A stretch of 64,000 bases of DNA from Thermoprotei archaeon. GTDB taxonomy: Archaea; Thermoproteota; Thermoprotei; Gearchaeales; WAQG01. A model generated the notes under the pieces. That model ran no database searches, was not told the origin of the DNA, and was given only the letters and a program-made list of their open reading frames with translations. The stretch covers positions 62,001 through 126,000 of the forward strand of contig JAVZOV010000001.1 of NCBI GenBank assembly GCA_038881895.1, read 5' to 3'. Positions 46,985 to 56,440 of the stretch are shown one piece after another (positions within the stretch are counted from its first letter, which is position 1; each line of letters opens with the position of its first letter). The translations under genes and the position numbers were made by a program.

Positions 46985-48463
46985 ATGATTGAGTTGGATA
47001 GTTTAGTGAATGCAAATGCTGCTATACCTATGACGATTTTAGGAATATATATTCATGGGTTCTTCTTAATACTTGCAGTAGGTTTACCATACCTAGTACT
47101 TATTTATGAAGCACTGGGAATATTACGTAAAGATAAAGAATATATGGAGGCTGCAAAAAGAACCTCAATTGTCTGGGCCATCTCATTCGGTTTCGGAGCT
47201 GTAACTGGTACATTAGTTGAGTTTGGTCTTGTACAGATATGGTCAGGAACAATTTTAGCGATCGGAAGTTTCTTCTTCATACCGTTATATTTTGAATTGT
47301 TCGCTTTTCTAATCGAGGTTACTTTTCTAGCAGCATACCTATACACATGGAATAAATTTAAAAATCCATGGACACATTGGGCTTTAGGACTTGGCATTCT
47401 TATTGGCTCCAATGCATCAGCATGGCTAATACTTACAGTTAATTCATGGATGCAAACGCCATGGGGAACTGGCGCATTAGTTCAAAACATCTTACCATGG
47501 ATGCCAGAATTAGGCCCCTCTAAAGTAAACGCGACAGCGTTAGTCACGATATATAATGTGTTACCAAAGACAGGGTCTATAGTTCTTGCAGATCCGAAGA
47601 CAATTCAAGCTTTAGGTTACTTACTTTATGATCCATCTATCGTCTTATTTAACCCAAATGCTCTTGCAACAGTTATTCACACAATACTTGCAACCATAAT
47701 AATAGCAGCATTTGAAACTGCTAGTATATATTCATTCTTTTATCTGAGAGGTTCTAGGATCGATCTCAAGAATTTCTACTTCAAAGCTGCAAAAATAGCT
47801 TATGGTGTTGGGGGTGTCGTATCAATAATTATGCCACTAGCTGGAGATTTCATGGCTAGAATTGTATACGGATTCCAGTATGTAAAGTTCTTGGCTATGG
47901 AAGGATTTAATGGTGGTAGAGACCCATTAATAGGATTCTTAACAGAATTTAATCCGTCGTATAATTTCCCAGGGTTTAAAGATCTTATGACATTTACTAA
48001 CAAGTCTATCGATCCTAATGCTGTTATTCAAACTATTACAGAAGCACAACAAATGCAACCGTTACTCACCCTATTCTATTATTCCATGGTTATTTCTGGT
48101 ATTATTTTATTCCTATTTGGTATAGCGTTCTTCGGAGCATACAGTAAAAAGATAGACAAACTTGTTAGAACAATCACCAGAATGTCTACAGAGAAGTTCA
48201 TTGTTTATAGTTCATTTATTGCAATGTTCCTTGGGTTAGTAGCAGCTTCTGCAGGATGGGCTGTTAGAGAAATTGGGAGACATCCATGGACGATTTATGG
48301 TCTCATTCAATATCAACAGGTTATAACACCTAATCCAATCACTCCTGAATTCAGCTTGATGATAATAATTATTGAAATATTAATTCTCATTGGCGGTCTA
48401 ATAGCACTATATTATGTGCCCACTAAGTCTCTTAATGAAATTGAAATTGTGAGGGGAGGTTAG
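46985..48463 (+). CDS. cydA: Cytochrome bd-type oxidase subunit I (CydA)
   Basis: 492 aa from ATG 46985; the frame is open to 46895 but the extra 30 residues run through the operator. About nine transmembrane segments. Haem-ligand regions: Y-I-H-G-F-F (His near residue 21) and A-T-V-I-H-T-I-L. Also S-W-M-Q-T-P. The quinol-site signature usually G-R-Q-P-W reads G-R-H-P-W here. Reduces O2 with quinol. The next gene encodes a related protein instead of a classical CydB. Confidence 0.85.
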   Translation: MIELDSLVNANAAIPMTILGIYIHGFFLILAVGLPYLVLIYEALGILRKDKEYMEAAKRTSIVWAISFGFGAVTGTLVEFGLVQIWSGTILAIGSFFFIPLYFELFAFLIEVTFLAAYLYTWNKFKNPWTHWALGLGILIGSNASAWLILTVNSWMQTPWGTGALVQNILPWMPELGPSKVNATALVTIYNVLPKTGSIVLADPKTIQALGYLLYDPSIVLFNPNALATVIHTILATIIIAAFETASIYSFFYLRGSRIDLKNFYFKAAKIAYGVGGVVSIIMPLAGDFMARIVYGFQYVKFLAMEGFNGGRDPLIGFLTEFNPSYNFPGFKDLMTFTNKSIDPNAVIQTITEAQQMQPLLTLFYYSMVISGIILFLFGIAFFGAYSKKIDKLVRTITRMSTEKFIVYSSFIAMFLGLVAASAGWAVREIGRHPWTIYGLIQYQQVITPNPITPEFSLMIIIIEILILIGGLIALYYVPTKSLNEIEIVRGG

Positions 48464-49609
48464 ATGGATACCTTCACACCTGTGACATGGATGAGTTTTA
48501 TGTTACTTGGGATTTCAGTACTAGTTCACGTAACTCTAGTAAATCTTGTGCTTGGTTTTTCAGTTATTATACCCTTCGTTGAATATCTGTCTTATAAGAG
48601 GAAGGATAAAGAATTAGAGGATGTTGCAAAACGTCTTTTTAGGTATTTAGTGATTTCAGATCTAGTGGCTGGTGTGTGGGGTACATGGATTACTGTCGTA
48701 CTAGCTGGTCTTTGGCCAACTTTAACGTACATTGCTACAACAGTGTTGTTTATTCCAATAACGATCGCTATCATTGGGATCTTGATTTCAATACCTACAA
48801 TTGCTGTATATTGGTATACATGGGGTAAAATTTCTCAAAAAGTACACTTAACACTAGGCGTACTGATGGCGATAGGAGCATTAATGGTACCTGCTGGTTT
48901 TAGAATGATATTCTCATTTATAAACAACCCAGTAGGATTAAATGAAGCACTGGCGGGCAATTTATATGCAGTTTTTAATAATCCGATATACCCAGCGATA
49001 CTTTTGAAAAGTTGGTTTGGCGGACTGACAATGTCCGCGTTAATGGCTGCAGGAATATACTCATTAAAAAATAGTAAAAAACTTGAAGTCAAAGAAAGCA
49101 TGAAAGCTGCAAAAATAATGATAAAGTTTGGGATCGTATTCTTACTTGTTCAATCAATTTTTGGCGTCTACTATTTCTATGTACTAAATCAGGATGCACC
49201 TTATATTTATTCTGCAATAGTAGGAAATACAAACATAGCTCATTATAATTTCTTACCATTATTCTTAGCACATATAGGGCTAGTTGTTTTCATGTGGATT
49301 TCAGCTTTGATACTTTTTGTTCAATTACGTTCAGGGTCATCATCTAGATTTCTCTCTCTCGTTTTAATATCTGCAACATTTTTTGCCCTTCCAATAGGTG
49401 AAGCCATGAATGATGCATCAAGAGCACCATACATGGTTATTAGTGGAGCTAGCGGATTACCGGCTAATAACTTTGCGAACACTATGTTTCCAATATCCTG
49501 GTCAATCGCATACTTAGCAGTTATAGTTGCCGTAATAGTAATGGTAATATTTGCAGGATCACTCTACGTAATTTATTTTGGAAGACCTGTAGAGCAGCCT
49601 TCTGGATGA
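48464..49609 (+). CDS. Cytochrome bd-type oxidase second subunit, CydA-like (CydA')
   Basis: 381 aa, about nine transmembrane segments, starting at the base after the cydA stop. The start (W-M-S-F-M-L-L-G-I-S-V-L-V-H) and G-F-R-M-I-F-S-F-I-N-N-P-V-G resemble CydA's haem region and W-M-Q-T-P-x-G segment, not CydB. That matches the archaeal CydAA' arrangement known from the literature, in which both subunits derive from CydA. It lacks the G-R-Q-P-W signature. Confidence 0.75.
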   Translation: MDTFTPVTWMSFMLLGISVLVHVTLVNLVLGFSVIIPFVEYLSYKRKDKELEDVAKRLFRYLVISDLVAGVWGTWITVVLAGLWPTLTYIATTVLFIPITIAIIGILISIPTIAVYWYTWGKISQKVHLTLGVLMAIGALMVPAGFRMIFSFINNPVGLNEALAGNLYAVFNNPIYPAILLKSWFGGLTMSALMAAGIYSLKNSKKLEVKESMKAAKIMIKFGIVFLLVQSIFGVYYFYVLNQDAPYIYSAIVGNTNIAHYNFLPLFLAHIGLVVFMWISALILFVQLRSGSSSRFLSLVLISATFFALPIGEAMNDASRAPYMVISGASGLPANNFANTMFPISWSIAYLAVIVAVIVMVIFAGSLYVIYFGRPVEQPSG

Positions 49610-49751
49610 AACAAACCGGTGATAAATTGAGAATAATCTTTTTTATAATACTTTTTGTTTCTTTAATGTATGAGTTTAAGAAGAATGTTTATAAGTGAAC
49701 ACAAAGTATAAAGTATGTTAGTAATTGTATGTCTTTTTGGGAGGTTAGTTC

Positions 49752-50306
49752 ATGATAACCCAAAATTGGGTTAAGAGGTTAAGGTCAAGGCTCAGCTTAA
49801 AAATAGAACCTGTAGATGAAAATTGTAAGTGTGCTGCTGTAAGTGTTATGTTGACCGGCGATAATGATATAGAGACTCTTATGATTAAAAGACTTGTTAA
49901 GCATGATGATCCATGGTCTGGTCAAATAGCTTTTCCTGGTGGCCGTTTTAAAGCTGGTGATGGAAACTTGCTCTCAACAATGATCAGGGAAGTCTACGAA
50001 GAACTTGGAATAAACTTAGCAGGACAAGGAGAGATAATTGGTTCTCTTAGTATAGTATCTCCAGGAAATGTGCCTGATTTGAAAGTTACTCCTTACGTAG
50101 TTGCATTAAAGAAAAAGCCTATGATAATACCTTCCCATGAGGAAGTTGAGAAAGCGTTTTGGGTAAAACTAAATGAGTTAAGACCAGGTGAATCTGAAGT
50201 TATCACAGTTTTAGGTCCTCGAGTGGTCTCAGGCTTTTTTTATAAAAATTATTTTATATGGGGAATGACCAGTAGAATTCTGAAAGAATTGCTCGCATTG
50301 TTATAA
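49752..50306 (+). CDS. Nudix hydrolase (CoA pyrophosphatase-like)
   Basis: 184 aa. Nudix box: G-G-R-F-K-A-G-D-G-N-L-L-S-T-M-I-R-E-V-Y then E-E-L-G-I, with Asp where the first Glu often is; preceded by the S-G-Q-I-A-F-P-G-G characteristic of CoA-pyrophosphatase relatives. Hydrolyses a nucleoside-diphosphate-linked substrate, possibly CoA derivatives. Ribosome site GGGAGG. Confidence 0.88.
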   Translation: MITQNWVKRLRSRLSLKIEPVDENCKCAAVSVMLTGDNDIETLMIKRLVKHDDPWSGQIAFPGGRFKAGDGNLLSTMIREVYEELGINLAGQGEIIGSLSIVSPGNVPDLKVTPYVVALKKKPMIIPSHEEVEKAFWVKLNELRPGESEVITVLGPRVVSGFFYKNYFIWGMTSRILKELLALL

Positions 50307-50527
50307 ATATATTACATTAACCTTATTTAACCTGTATTCTTATGAATATTGATGATAACGGAAGTATTGGAAAAATCCTAATGAGGCGGTAGATTTTTCT
50401 CTTCGTTTGTAAGTTGAACTGGTTCGGAATTAAGCAGTAATGTATCATACAGCCATTGTTCAACAGGATCGCCTTAAGAGCAGTTTCAAAATAGATGTGT
50501 TTAAATATTGGTGGGTATAGAAGAATG

Positions 50528-50773
50528 TTGATGTCTGAAAAGCTCTATACGATCAAGGAGGCGAAGAAGCTTCTTGGAGTCACCACCTGGACCATTCAGC
50601 AATGGGATAGGCAGGGCAAGATTAGGTGTGTTAAAACCCTTAGAGGACGCAGGAGGATCCCTGAAAGTGAAATAAAACGAATTCTCGGTTTAAGAGAGGA
50701 AAGAATTATCGTAGGCATGAGAAGCCGTAAGTATAGGGAGGTTGTCGAAGGTGTCAAGAAGCTTGTTGGTTAA
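50528..50773 (+). CDS. MerR-type HTH protein (IS607 TnpA N-terminal domain only)
   Basis: About 81 aa from ATG 50531 region (open to 50495). Y-T-I-K-E-A-K-K-L-L-G-V-T-T-W-T-I-Q-Q-W-D and G-R-R-R-I-P-E-S-E-I form the DNA-binding domain. In complete IS607 transposases the next segment begins R-E-E-R-x-x-V-I-Y-A-R-V-S; here G-L-R-E-E-R-I-I-V-G-M-R-S-R-K-Y runs to a stop with no catalytic Ser domain. Overlaps tnpB by 32 bp. Confidence 0.75.
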   Translation: MMSEKLYTIKEAKKLLGVTTWTIQQWDRQGKIRCVKTLRGRRRIPESEIKRILGLREERIIVGMRSRKYREVVEGVKKLVG

Positions 50774-51953
50774 GGCATACTCAATACCGCATAACCTTGA
50801 GGTAAACGAGCTTATAGAGGATTACATGCGTGTCCTCAACGCTATCTTGGAGGATCTATGGAGGAACATGGTATGGGAGAGGAGGGGCAAGAGGCTTATA
50901 CCGTTTCCTAGGAAGGACAAGGCTTTTAGGAAGGAGCTTAGGGACAAGTACCTTAAAGGTTGGGTTTACTCCAAGCATTACGTGGACTCAGCGATAAAAC
51001 AGGCTTATTCCGTGCTCGAGTCCTGGAGGAAAAGATATCTACGTGGGCGGGCTGGAAGAAATAGGCCTGAGTTGAAGAGGAAGTTCGTCAGGGTCAAGGA
51101 AACCCTCTACAGTTACAGGGACGGGGTTCTCAGGATTTCAGTGAAACCTTACGAAGAAAACTTAACCGTAGATTTGAGGAAGACGTGGTGCTGGGATAGG
51201 ATAAGGGGATTGGAGCTCGGCGAGCTCATACTCAAGCAGGACAAGCTTACGGTAACCGTTAGAAAGGATGTGGAACTGAAGATTAAAGACCCGATAGCAT
51301 GGGACGTAAACCTCTTGACTTTGGACGGCTTTGATGGTGAAAAGCATTACTCGATAAGCTTGAAGGAAATTTACACTATCCACAGGACGTACGAGCTGAA
51401 GAGGAGGGTCATTCAGAAGCTCCCAGAGAAAACGAGGAAGAAACTCCTGAAGAAGTACGGTTCAAGGGAGAAGAACAGGGTTAACGATGCATTACATAAA
51501 CTTGCAAAACAGTTATCGGATAGGACAAATGTGTTCGAGGATTTAAGAAACTTCAAGGAAAGAATAGCTAGGACAAAGAGTAGGAGCATGAACAGGCAGA
51601 ACAGCAAGCACAATTACATCAAACTACAAAAGTACGTGGAATACAAATCTGCGTGGAACGGTTATGCTACCATATATGTGAAAGCGAAGGGCACTTCGAA
51701 GACCTGCTCCAGATGCGGGTACTACAACAAAGACCTAAGAGGAGGGGTCTTCAAATGTCCCAGATGCGGTTTTATAATCGATAGGCAGAGGAATGCATCA
51801 ATAAACATATGGAACGAATTCCTTAGGATGTGGGGATTCATGGGTTCACCCCGAAAGGAGCTAACCCCGATGTGCCCTCCAATGAACCCTGAGGAGGACG
51901 AGAGGGATGAAGCTCAAGGACTAAGTATGGATTCCATACGTATTCACACTTAG
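50742..51953 (+). CDS. tnpB: TnpB-family nuclease, RuvC-III variant
   Basis: 403 aa, uninterrupted. RuvC-I Asp in A-W-D-V-N-L, RuvC-II Glu in V-F-E-D-L-R, zinc finger C-S-R-C ... C-P-R-C. RuvC-III reads I-D-R-Q-R-N-A-S-I-N-I: where most TnpBs have D-R-D-x-N-A, the second Asp is Gln (codon CAG). The first Asp might substitute; otherwise cleavage would be lost while binding remains. Starts at GTG inside the HTH gene. Higher GC than its neighbours, suggesting recent arrival. Confidence 0.85.
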   Translation: MSKVSRSLLVKAYSIPHNLEVNELIEDYMRVLNAILEDLWRNMVWERRGKRLIPFPRKDKAFRKELRDKYLKGWVYSKHYVDSAIKQAYSVLESWRKRYLRGRAGRNRPELKRKFVRVKETLYSYRDGVLRISVKPYEENLTVDLRKTWCWDRIRGLELGELILKQDKLTVTVRKDVELKIKDPIAWDVNLLTLDGFDGEKHYSISLKEIYTIHRTYELKRRVIQKLPEKTRKKLLKKYGSREKNRVNDALHKLAKQLSDRTNVFEDLRNFKERIARTKSRSMNRQNSKHNYIKLQKYVEYKSAWNGYATIYVKAKGTSKTCSRCGYYNKDLRGGVFKCPRCGFIIDRQRNASINIWNEFLRMWGFMGSPRKELTPMCPPMNPEEDERDEAQGLSMDSIRIHT

Positions 51954-51995
51954 TTCAGAACCCCTACACCAAATCTCACCTCAGGAGAACATAGT

Positions 51996-52439
51996 GTGCT
52001 AGTTGTAAAGCCTATAAGCGAGAAAGTTTTGAAAATAATAACAAAAGTTAATACAGACTTCAGATTAAGGATGATAGAGACATTACATGACATCTATTTT
52101 GAATTAAACCCAAGATTAGCTTACATGCTCATTTCCCAAGGATTAGAGAGTGTGAAGATCACTCTATCAAAATCACAGGCAATTCGGTTAAAAGGTTTTA
52201 TAGAAGGAAGGTTAACTTACGAAGTCTCCGCTGACGCAATAAGTACGTTTTTCAAACTTTTTCTGTTAGACAAATCATCAGATAAACCAAGCCTGGATAT
52301 AAACGATGGCGCTTTACTAGTAGCAAAAACATTACAAGGAAAACCATGGAAACAGATTGAGAATGAGACAAAAATTAATAAACCTAAAGACCATGTGAGA
52401 ACTTTAATAAGAAAATTAGCATCATATTATGAAATATAG
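51996..52439 (+). CDS. Conserved hypothetical protein
   Basis: 147 aa, GTG start with AGGAG ribosome site. Predicted mostly helical; no family recognised. The C-terminal K-P-K-D-H-V-R-T-L-I-R-K-L could be a helix-turn-helix. Its stop overlaps the start of the ASCH gene by one base, so they are probably functionally linked. Confidence 0.6.
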   Translation: MLVVKPISEKVLKIITKVNTDFRLRMIETLHDIYFELNPRLAYMLISQGLESVKITLSKSQAIRLKGFIEGRLTYEVSADAISTFFKLFLLDKSSDKPSLDINDGALLVAKTLQGKPWKQIENETKINKPKDHVRTLIRKLASYYEI

Positions 52440-52765
52440 TGGTGGTCATAACAATCCAAAAGTCATTAAAATTTAGGTCAGAATTTAAGGATCAAATAAT
52501 TTCTGGAAAAAAGACAACAACAATAAGACTAAATAAAGACTTTAACGAAGGTGATGAAGTTAATATAATAGTAGGTAATGAAATCATAGGAAAAGCAATG
52601 ATAACCAAAATAATAAGTACAACACTCGATAAAATAACAGATGCAGATGCAATAAAGGATGGCCTTAGAAATAAAACAGAACTAGTACATATTTTGAAGG
52701 AAATTTATGGTAATAAAATAAATGATCGTACATTATATATCATAGAGTACCTTATTAAAAAATAA
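52439..52765 (+). CDS. ASCH-domain protein
   Basis: 108 aa. L-K-F-R-S-E-F-K-D-Q-I-I-S-G-K-K-T-T-T-I-R is the ASCH pattern, followed by the beta-barrel G-D-E-V-N-I. ASCH domains resemble PUA/EVE and are thought to bind RNA or modified nucleotides; some are amidohydrolases acting on N4-acetylcytidine. Coupled to the upstream gene. GTG start. Confidence 0.82.
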   Translation: MVVITIQKSLKFRSEFKDQIISGKKTTTIRLNKDFNEGDEVNIIVGNEIIGKAMITKIISTTLDKITDADAIKDGLRNKTELVHILKEIYGNKINDRTLYIIEYLIKK

Positions 52766-52783
52766 AAATATCCTTCACAAATT

Positions 52784-52954
52784 TTACGCAACTTTCTCAG
52801 CTTCTGGTTTTAACACTCCCTCTTCAATTAACTTCTTCTCAAGGAGTTCTAATGCTTGCTCAATAGTTTTCGTGTTACTGATTTTTAATGCTGCAGATAC
52901 TCTCTGCAACCTCTCCCATGCTTTCTTATTAAAGTAAAATGTCGTACGTGGCAT
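52784..52954 (-). CDS. Small ribbon-helix-helix-like protein
   Basis: 56 aa: M-P-R-T-T-F-Y-F-N-K-K-A-W-E-R-L-Q-R, then two helices (A-A-L-K-I-S-N-T-K-T and I-E-Q-A-L-E-L-L-E-K-K). The short N-terminal strand followed by two helices is the RHH/MetJ-Arc form. A DNA-binding regulator is likely, but no partner toxin is visible. Convergent with the ASCH gene. Confidence 0.6.
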   Translation of the reverse strand: MPRTTFYFNKKAWERLQRVSAALKISNTKTIEQALELLEKKLIEEGVLKPEAEKVA

Positions 52955-53196
52955 TTACATCATCTTATAATTATAAACACTTATATAAATACTTTTCGTA
53001 ACCTCCTTTTATAAAGATGAGTACTCAGAAAGCTTAGAGCTTTATTGGGATGAATGAGCAAAGTTTAAACATAATGTTAGCCTATTAAATTTGTTCCAGT
53101 AAACATAGGTCCATAGGGTAATGAGCTCTATGAGATAGTGGAGCTGCGAGCACCTCAAACCAACAAATGAGGGAACGAGCGTAAAACCTTATCCTA

Positions 53197-53234
53197 AACG
53201 CTGGAAACCCCTCTTCAGCTGTGGAGCAGCTCAC
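53197..53234 (+). repeat. Family C TnpB-element right end (solo)
   Basis: CGCTGGAAACCCCTCTTCAG followed by CTGTGGAGCAGCTCA matches the family C end on the minus strand at 10368 (CTTCAGCTGTGAGGTAGCTCA). The preceding 190 bp in this 330-bp gap may be degraded element sequence but shows no coding content. Confidence 0.5.
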
Positions 53235-53286
53235 AGCATATAGAGCATTTTAAATTAGAACGTTTTTAAATCCACAATAAAAATTT

Positions 53287-53637
53287 CTAAGATGTTAATG
53301 CGTATTGAATGAATCTTTTTGCAAATTCATCGGCATACTTTTCAGTTCCTTTATGCTTGCCTCCTATTGACCTAATTACATGATAAAACTCATGGAGCAC
53401 AATATAGGGGTTACGAAATGATTCAGAATCTCGAAAATAAATTGTATGCTTTGATGGAACGTAACATGCGTAGGCCTTAAAACATTTATTTCGCGGTAAT
53501 CCAATAGCACTTTTAGGCGGATCTACATGATAAAAAGTTGATATAAGTTTGAGTGCACCATCAGTATCACCGTTAATTATCATCCTTATTATCATCATCG
53601 CTTCATGATTGCTTAGTGGAAACGAATTCTTAGACAT
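53287..53637 (-). CDS. Small HExxH metallopeptidase-like protein
   Basis: 116 aa. V-L-H-E-F-Y-H-V-I-R contains HExxH, and G-T-E-K-Y-A-D-E-F-A gives a downstream acidic third ligand, as in ImmA/IrrE or SprT-like minigluzincins. Conserved-looking A-C-Y-V-P and I-Y-F-R-D precede it. Divergent, 86 bp away, from a STAND ATPase; whether they cooperate is unknown. Confidence 0.7.
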   Translation of the reverse strand: MSKNSFPLSNHEAMMIIRMIINGDTDGALKLISTFYHVDPPKSAIGLPRNKCFKAYACYVPSKHTIYFRDSESFRNPYIVLHEFYHVIRSIGGKHKGTEKYADEFAKRFIQYALTS

Positions 53638-53723
53638 TTCTATATTCTATATTAAGAATCATATTTTATTTTTATCTAATTTTAACATTAAATGGATAAG
53701 TTTTTAACTTTTATTATTTTTCT

Positions 53724-56234
53724 ATGCCTAGAATGCAGATGATGGACGATCTCATAGCAAGACAAGAAGAACTTAATGCCCTCAGAGAAATTTTTAAGGA
53801 TTCCATCGAAAGTGGAAAGATTGCTCTCATTTCAGGAAAACCTGGAATTGGAAAAACTGCATTAGTAAACAAATTCCTCAATGATGTGAGTAATGATTCT
53901 ATCACAATATTTTTGGATTCAAGATTTTACAACGTGCTCGAGCCCTTCATAACAATCTTTTCAAATATTAAAGATTGGTTACAAAAATCTCAGCTCAGAG
54001 TAACAAAACCTATAGATGAGATATTAGATTTGCTCAATGTAATAAATAAAGAATTAGATATGTCTGAAATCAGAGGAGATGCCCCTCATGATATTTTTAG
54101 CCCAATTTTAAATTACACACCGTTATTTAATGGTTTAACGATAAAGGAGACACAATTATCAAACAGGATTAAAGAATTCTTAGTAAGTATAAGTGATTTG
54201 TTGTCATTGGTAAATCTAAGATTGGTAATTGCGTTGGATCACTCGGAAGTTCTGAATGAATTAGTCATAAAACTCCTAACAAGCCTTATAGATAATTTAC
54301 CACCAAGAATAATGTTAATACTTATCTATGAATTAACCAACGAAACAAGAGAATTGTATGAAAGGTTGGGTGATAAATTAATTAATTATGAAATGGGAAT
54401 CGTTGAATTATCACCTTTCACAAACGATGACATATTAGAACTTTTCAATAAAGAAAACATTACTATCAATCCTATTATTGCAACAAACATAAAAGAAAAA
54501 TTAAAAGGAAGTCCACTCCACATCATGCGTCTTATTAAGTTAATAAAAGATAATGAAATACAATTATCAGAAAACAACATCCCTACTATCGATGAACTCT
54601 ATAAACTATTCTTCAAAAACCTTAATAAAAATGACATAGAATCACTAAGCCTAATAGCGTCATTAAAAGACCCTTTCACTGAGACGGAAATAGACGATGT
54701 AATAGGCAGAGAACAACTAAAACGTTTTCTTGACAATAATATTATAAGACACGATAACGGGTTATATGGATTCTTACACATAGATGATAAGGAGTTCTTC
54801 TCATCACTTCTTCCTAGCGAGAATCGACGTAAGCTTCATGAAAAAATTATCGGGAAATTAAAAACTAGAGTCGAAAATGGCCCAAAAGTAAGTTTTGAGT
54901 TAGTTTCGCGAATGTGTTGGTATAATCTGAGGTCTTTTCCTGATGAAAATTCACTAAGACTTTGTATACTTACAGCACGCATAGCCCACGATAAAGCACT
55001 ATTCTTAACAGCTCTAAAGATTCATAATGAGGCTCTCTTACTACTACAAACACTCACACTACAAAGCTCTCGTTTAATATTAGCATTACTCTACTATTGG
55101 CAAGGAGTAGAATATTTAATGATAGACAATAAAAAACATGCAGCAAGAAGCTTTGAAAAAGCCTTAAAGAATTTTGAACGTCTTGGAAACATCGAGGGTG
55201 TTGGAGCCACATTATACATGGAGGGTCTCCTTAACGAGAAAAAAGGTGATTACAAAGATGCAATAAAATCATTCAATGATGCAATAAAAATGTTCGATTC
55301 AATGCGACACAATGAAATCAGCAAACACCTAAAAGCACACACATTATTAAGACTAGCCAGAGTCAACTTAAACCTAAATAATATTAATGAAGCAATTGAG
55401 CTCATCAACGCAGCGTTAACCCTATCACATGATATTAATAATAAACAACTAATAATTCATTCACTATATGAACTTGGTCTAATAAAATATGCGAAAGGTG
55501 ATTTTGATGAAACTATAAAAATACTTAATGAAGCACTTAACCTATCATACACTACAGAAAATTTATACACAATGCCACAAATATTTCTTTATTTAGGGCT
55601 AACATACATAGGTCGTAATGAAATTGAAAATGCATCAACATACTTTAGAAAATCCGTAGAATTAGCGAGGGAAATTGGTGATAAGGAGACGGAAGGATTA
55701 GCATTGGCCCAACTGGGCATATTAAACTCTAGCACAGGCTCATATGACACGGCACTTAACTTATTAAAAGAAGCACATAAAATATTATTAAATACAGAAA
55801 ATTGGAAAGACATCACAAAAGTAGATTATATGATCGCGACAGTACTAATATCATTAGGTGACATCGATGGGGCATTCGATGCACTATTAGATATGTTAGA
55901 CTCAGCAGCAAAAGCAGGCAACGACATAATATTCTTTCGTTCGTTTAACATGGTACTAGAAACACTTGAAGAAATGATGCAAAAAGATCTCTGGGCACAC
56001 TTATCCAGAGGAATAGATAAATTTATCAACGCATACTCAGAAACTGAAGTAATAGAACTAGAAAACTTCTTCAGAACATTAAAGGAAATAACAGTATTTA
56101 AGATAGCCAAATCTAACAAAAACTTAGTAACGAAATATTACAATTTAATAAATAACCGTGAACTCAGCAAAATAATTGAATCAATAATATCAAGGCACGC
56201 ACCAGAATTGACAGATGCTCTAAAGAAAAATTAA
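53724..56234 (+). CDS. STAND-type ATPase with TPR repeats
   Basis: 836 aa. Residues 36-50 hold the P-loop G-K-P-G-I-G-K-T-A; a weak Walker B is L-V-I-A-L-D-H-S near 168; the winged-helix region of STAND proteins fits about 290-380. From about 430 to 740 there are tandem TPR-like repeats (for example A-R-S-F-E-K-A-L-K-N-F; A-I-K-S-F-N-D-A-I-K-M). There is no recognisable effector or DNA-binding domain. Such proteins are signalling switches and some defend against viruses; here the role is unknown. Confidence 0.72.
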   Translation: MPRMQMMDDLIARQEELNALREIFKDSIESGKIALISGKPGIGKTALVNKFLNDVSNDSITIFLDSRFYNVLEPFITIFSNIKDWLQKSQLRVTKPIDEILDLLNVINKELDMSEIRGDAPHDIFSPILNYTPLFNGLTIKETQLSNRIKEFLVSISDLLSLVNLRLVIALDHSEVLNELVIKLLTSLIDNLPPRIMLILIYELTNETRELYERLGDKLINYEMGIVELSPFTNDDILELFNKENITINPIIATNIKEKLKGSPLHIMRLIKLIKDNEIQLSENNIPTIDELYKLFFKNLNKNDIESLSLIASLKDPFTETEIDDVIGREQLKRFLDNNIIRHDNGLYGFLHIDDKEFFSSLLPSENRRKLHEKIIGKLKTRVENGPKVSFELVSRMCWYNLRSFPDENSLRLCILTARIAHDKALFLTALKIHNEALLLLQTLTLQSSRLILALLYYWQGVEYLMIDNKKHAARSFEKALKNFERLGNIEGVGATLYMEGLLNEKKGDYKDAIKSFNDAIKMFDSMRHNEISKHLKAHTLLRLARVNLNLNNINEAIELINAALTLSHDINNKQLIIHSLYELGLIKYAKGDFDETIKILNEALNLSYTTENLYTMPQIFLYLGLTYIGRNEIENASTYFRKSVELAREIGDKETEGLALAQLGILNSSTGSYDTALNLLKEAHKILLNTENWKDITKVDYMIATVLISLGDIDGAFDALLDMLDSAAKAGNDIIFFRSFNMVLETLEEMMQKDLWAHLSRGIDKFINAYSETEVIELENFFRTLKEITVFKIAKSNKNLVTKYYNLINNRELSKIIESIISRHAPELTDALKKN

Positions 56235-56440
56235 CAGAAAACATTTTTATAACTAAAAGCCTCACTTCAGAACAAGAAGTTCACGAAGATTCTTAACAAA
56301 TCCTGAAAAATAATATCAGCATTTTCTTAACATAGTTAAGATAACTGAGAAACTGATTAAAGGTTAGCTGTTTTCACTTTCGATGATTTAATAATACTAA
56401 GGATACTCTAAAGTCAAGCCATCGCAAATTAACTTAAAAA

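Larger units (their letters stand above)
50470..51975 (+). mobile_element. IS607-like element B3 (HTH + TnpB), diverged
   Basis: Same plan as B1 but with low protein similarity. Left side has GTTTCAAAATAGATGTGTTT before the HTH gene; right side ends near TTCAGAACCCC, matching the CAGAACCC end of B1 and B2. Outer edges are approximate. No recombinase. Confidence 0.65.

Noticed and set aside
48464-49609. Second oxidase gene as a classical CydB
   Set aside because: Its N-terminal His region and F-R-M-I-F-S-F-I-N-N-P-V-G segment align with CydA features rather than CydB.
51413-51613. Minus-strand open frames inside tnpB, FeoB, TrkH and antiporter genes
   Set aside because: They are antisense shadows of well-supported genes and have no features of their own.
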